Source: a virus
IMG/VR virus record: IMGVR_UViG_3300045116_000230
Span: 1-21,749 of that record
Length of the DNA stretch: 21,749 bases
Strand: one strand, 5' to 3'
Positions 21,308-21,749 of the stretch are shown here, in pieces. The notes beneath the pieces were generated by a model. The model worked only from the letters and a program-made list of their open reading frames with translations. It was not told the DNA's origin and did no database searches. Within the stretch, counting starts at the first letter, position 1. Each line of letters opens with the position of its first letter. The position numbers and the translations under genes were made by a program.

Positions 21308-21618
21308 AATCAGACCCTTACTACGTTCTCCTAGAGAAATCACTAAAAGAAATGATTAAGGTAAACAAAGAATACCTAATAGCCACTAAGGCTACCCTTG
21401 ATAGTGTCAACGACTTAATGCATAGAGACCGAGCTGGTCACGCCGCTCACTTCCAAGCTACCATTGACGGCTTTGCTACAGTTATTCAAGGTATTGAAAG
21501 TAGCAACAAAGTCACACAACTATTAGTAAAACTAGCAATGGTGTCGGTAGTGATAGCGGGCTTGTCGTTTGGCGTTAAAGAAACGGGTATCGACTCGTTA
21601 CTTAAAGGGCTTATATGA
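21304..21618 (+). CDS. Small membrane protein with C-terminal transmembrane helix
   Basis: This encodes 104 residues. The first 75 are a charged, mostly helical segment (YYVLLEKSLKEMIKVNKEYL, then TLDSVNDLMHRD, then QATIDGFATVIQGIESSN). They are followed by one membrane helix, LLVKLAMVSVVIAGLSFGV, and a short tail. I chose ATG 21304, which overlaps the previous stop (ATGA), over an in-frame TTG at 21292. A coiled helix plus one transmembrane helix next to another membrane gene, directly after tail genes, resembles holin or holin-regulator cassettes. No specific family is recognised. Confidence 0.65.
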   Translation: MKSDPYYVLLEKSLKEMIKVNKEYLIATKATLDSVNDLMHRDRAGHAAHFQATIDGFATVIQGIESSNKVTQLLVKLAMVSVVIAGLSFGVKETGIDSLLKGLI

Positions 21619-21749
21619 GCGTAAACGATGCTATTTATGGAGCGGCGACAACCGGATTCTTCTTTAACGGTTTTATTCATTTACTCTTAGCTGTATCTTA
21701 TATTCGTGGCTACCTAAAGAACAAAGGCACCTGGCCGATATTCTGGCTA
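21615..21749 (+). CDS. Second small membrane protein, cut by the window end
   Basis: The first 45 residues are MSVNDAIYGAATTGFFFNGF, then IHLLLAVSYIRGYLKNKGTW and more. The segment TTGFFFNGFIHLLLAVSY is hydrophobic enough for a membrane helix. The ATG lies 1 nt before the previous stop (ATGA overlap), so the pair is probably translated together. Its place after tail genes suggests a holin-like role, but only the start is visible and no motif decides it. The frame is open to the last base. Confidence 0.55.
   Translation, partial: MSVNDAIYGAATTGFFFNGFIHLLLAVSYIRGYLKNKGTWPIFWL

Noticed and set aside
1-21749. Recoded stop codons (TGA or TAG as amino acid)
   Set aside because: TAA, TGA and TAG each end recognised genes at the expected place (for example TGA at 8470-8472 and TAG at 13499-13501).

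Overview
The window looks like the late (virion) half of a tailed double-stranded DNA phage or prophage with a long, non-contractile (siphovirus-type) tail. Every gene I can support is on the + strand, and most are packed with 1-60 nt overlaps. TAA, TAG and TGA all act as stops, so there is no sign of recoding. The host cannot be named from the sequence. Several genes have near-perfect AGGAGGTG-type ribosome binding sites, so the host probably uses ordinary Shine-Dalgarno initiation, but other genes have no visible site. I saw no integrase, repressor, tRNA or CRISPR array.

Layout. Positions 1-2871 hold the tail of an unidentified gene, a small protein possibly related to glycosyltransferases, a GT2-type glycosyltransferase and a GT4-type glycosyltransferase ending in a zinc-knuckle-like motif. 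Positions 2916-7549 form the packaging and portal module: HNH endonuclease, small terminase, large terminase, portal and MuF-type head morphogenesis protein, all chained by overlaps. One of these overlaps, between the terminase subunits, is 248 nt long. Positions 7546-11196 are an accessory virion block: an FPxxxKV-repeat protein, a 762-residue fibre-like protein with three 195-bp repeats, and two very small proteins. Positions 11316-13501 encode a fused protease/scaffold and an HK97-fold-type major capsid protein. Positions 13563-16424 encode the connector, stopper, gp10-like protein, tail terminator and tail tube. Positions 16480-20453 encode the tail assembly chaperones G and GT, tape measure, Dit-like protein and tail hub. 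Positions 20456-21749 encode a tip/fibre-like protein and two small membrane proteins, the second cut by the window edge.

How the parts work together. The terminase pumps DNA through the portal into a shell built from capsid protein on the fused protease/scaffold. The connector, stopper and terminator join this head to a tube built on a short (497-residue) tape measure. Dit, the hub and the fibre-like proteins form the tip. The glycosyltransferases may modify virion, DNA or host surface sugars.

The strongest non-obvious signals are these. (1) A complete -1 programmed frameshift cassette joins the two tail chaperone frames: slippery A-run, 8-nt spacer, 9-bp stem-loop. (2) The small terminase frame runs 248 nt over the start of terL, including its Walker A codons. 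(3) RNA hairpins bracket the protease/scaffold, major capsid and tail tube genes, including a compact nested element just after the capsid gene. (4) A 62-residue gene has a perfect Shine-Dalgarno but only ATT or ACG at the correct spacing. (5) Fibre repeats are nearly identical as protein but differ at most codons.
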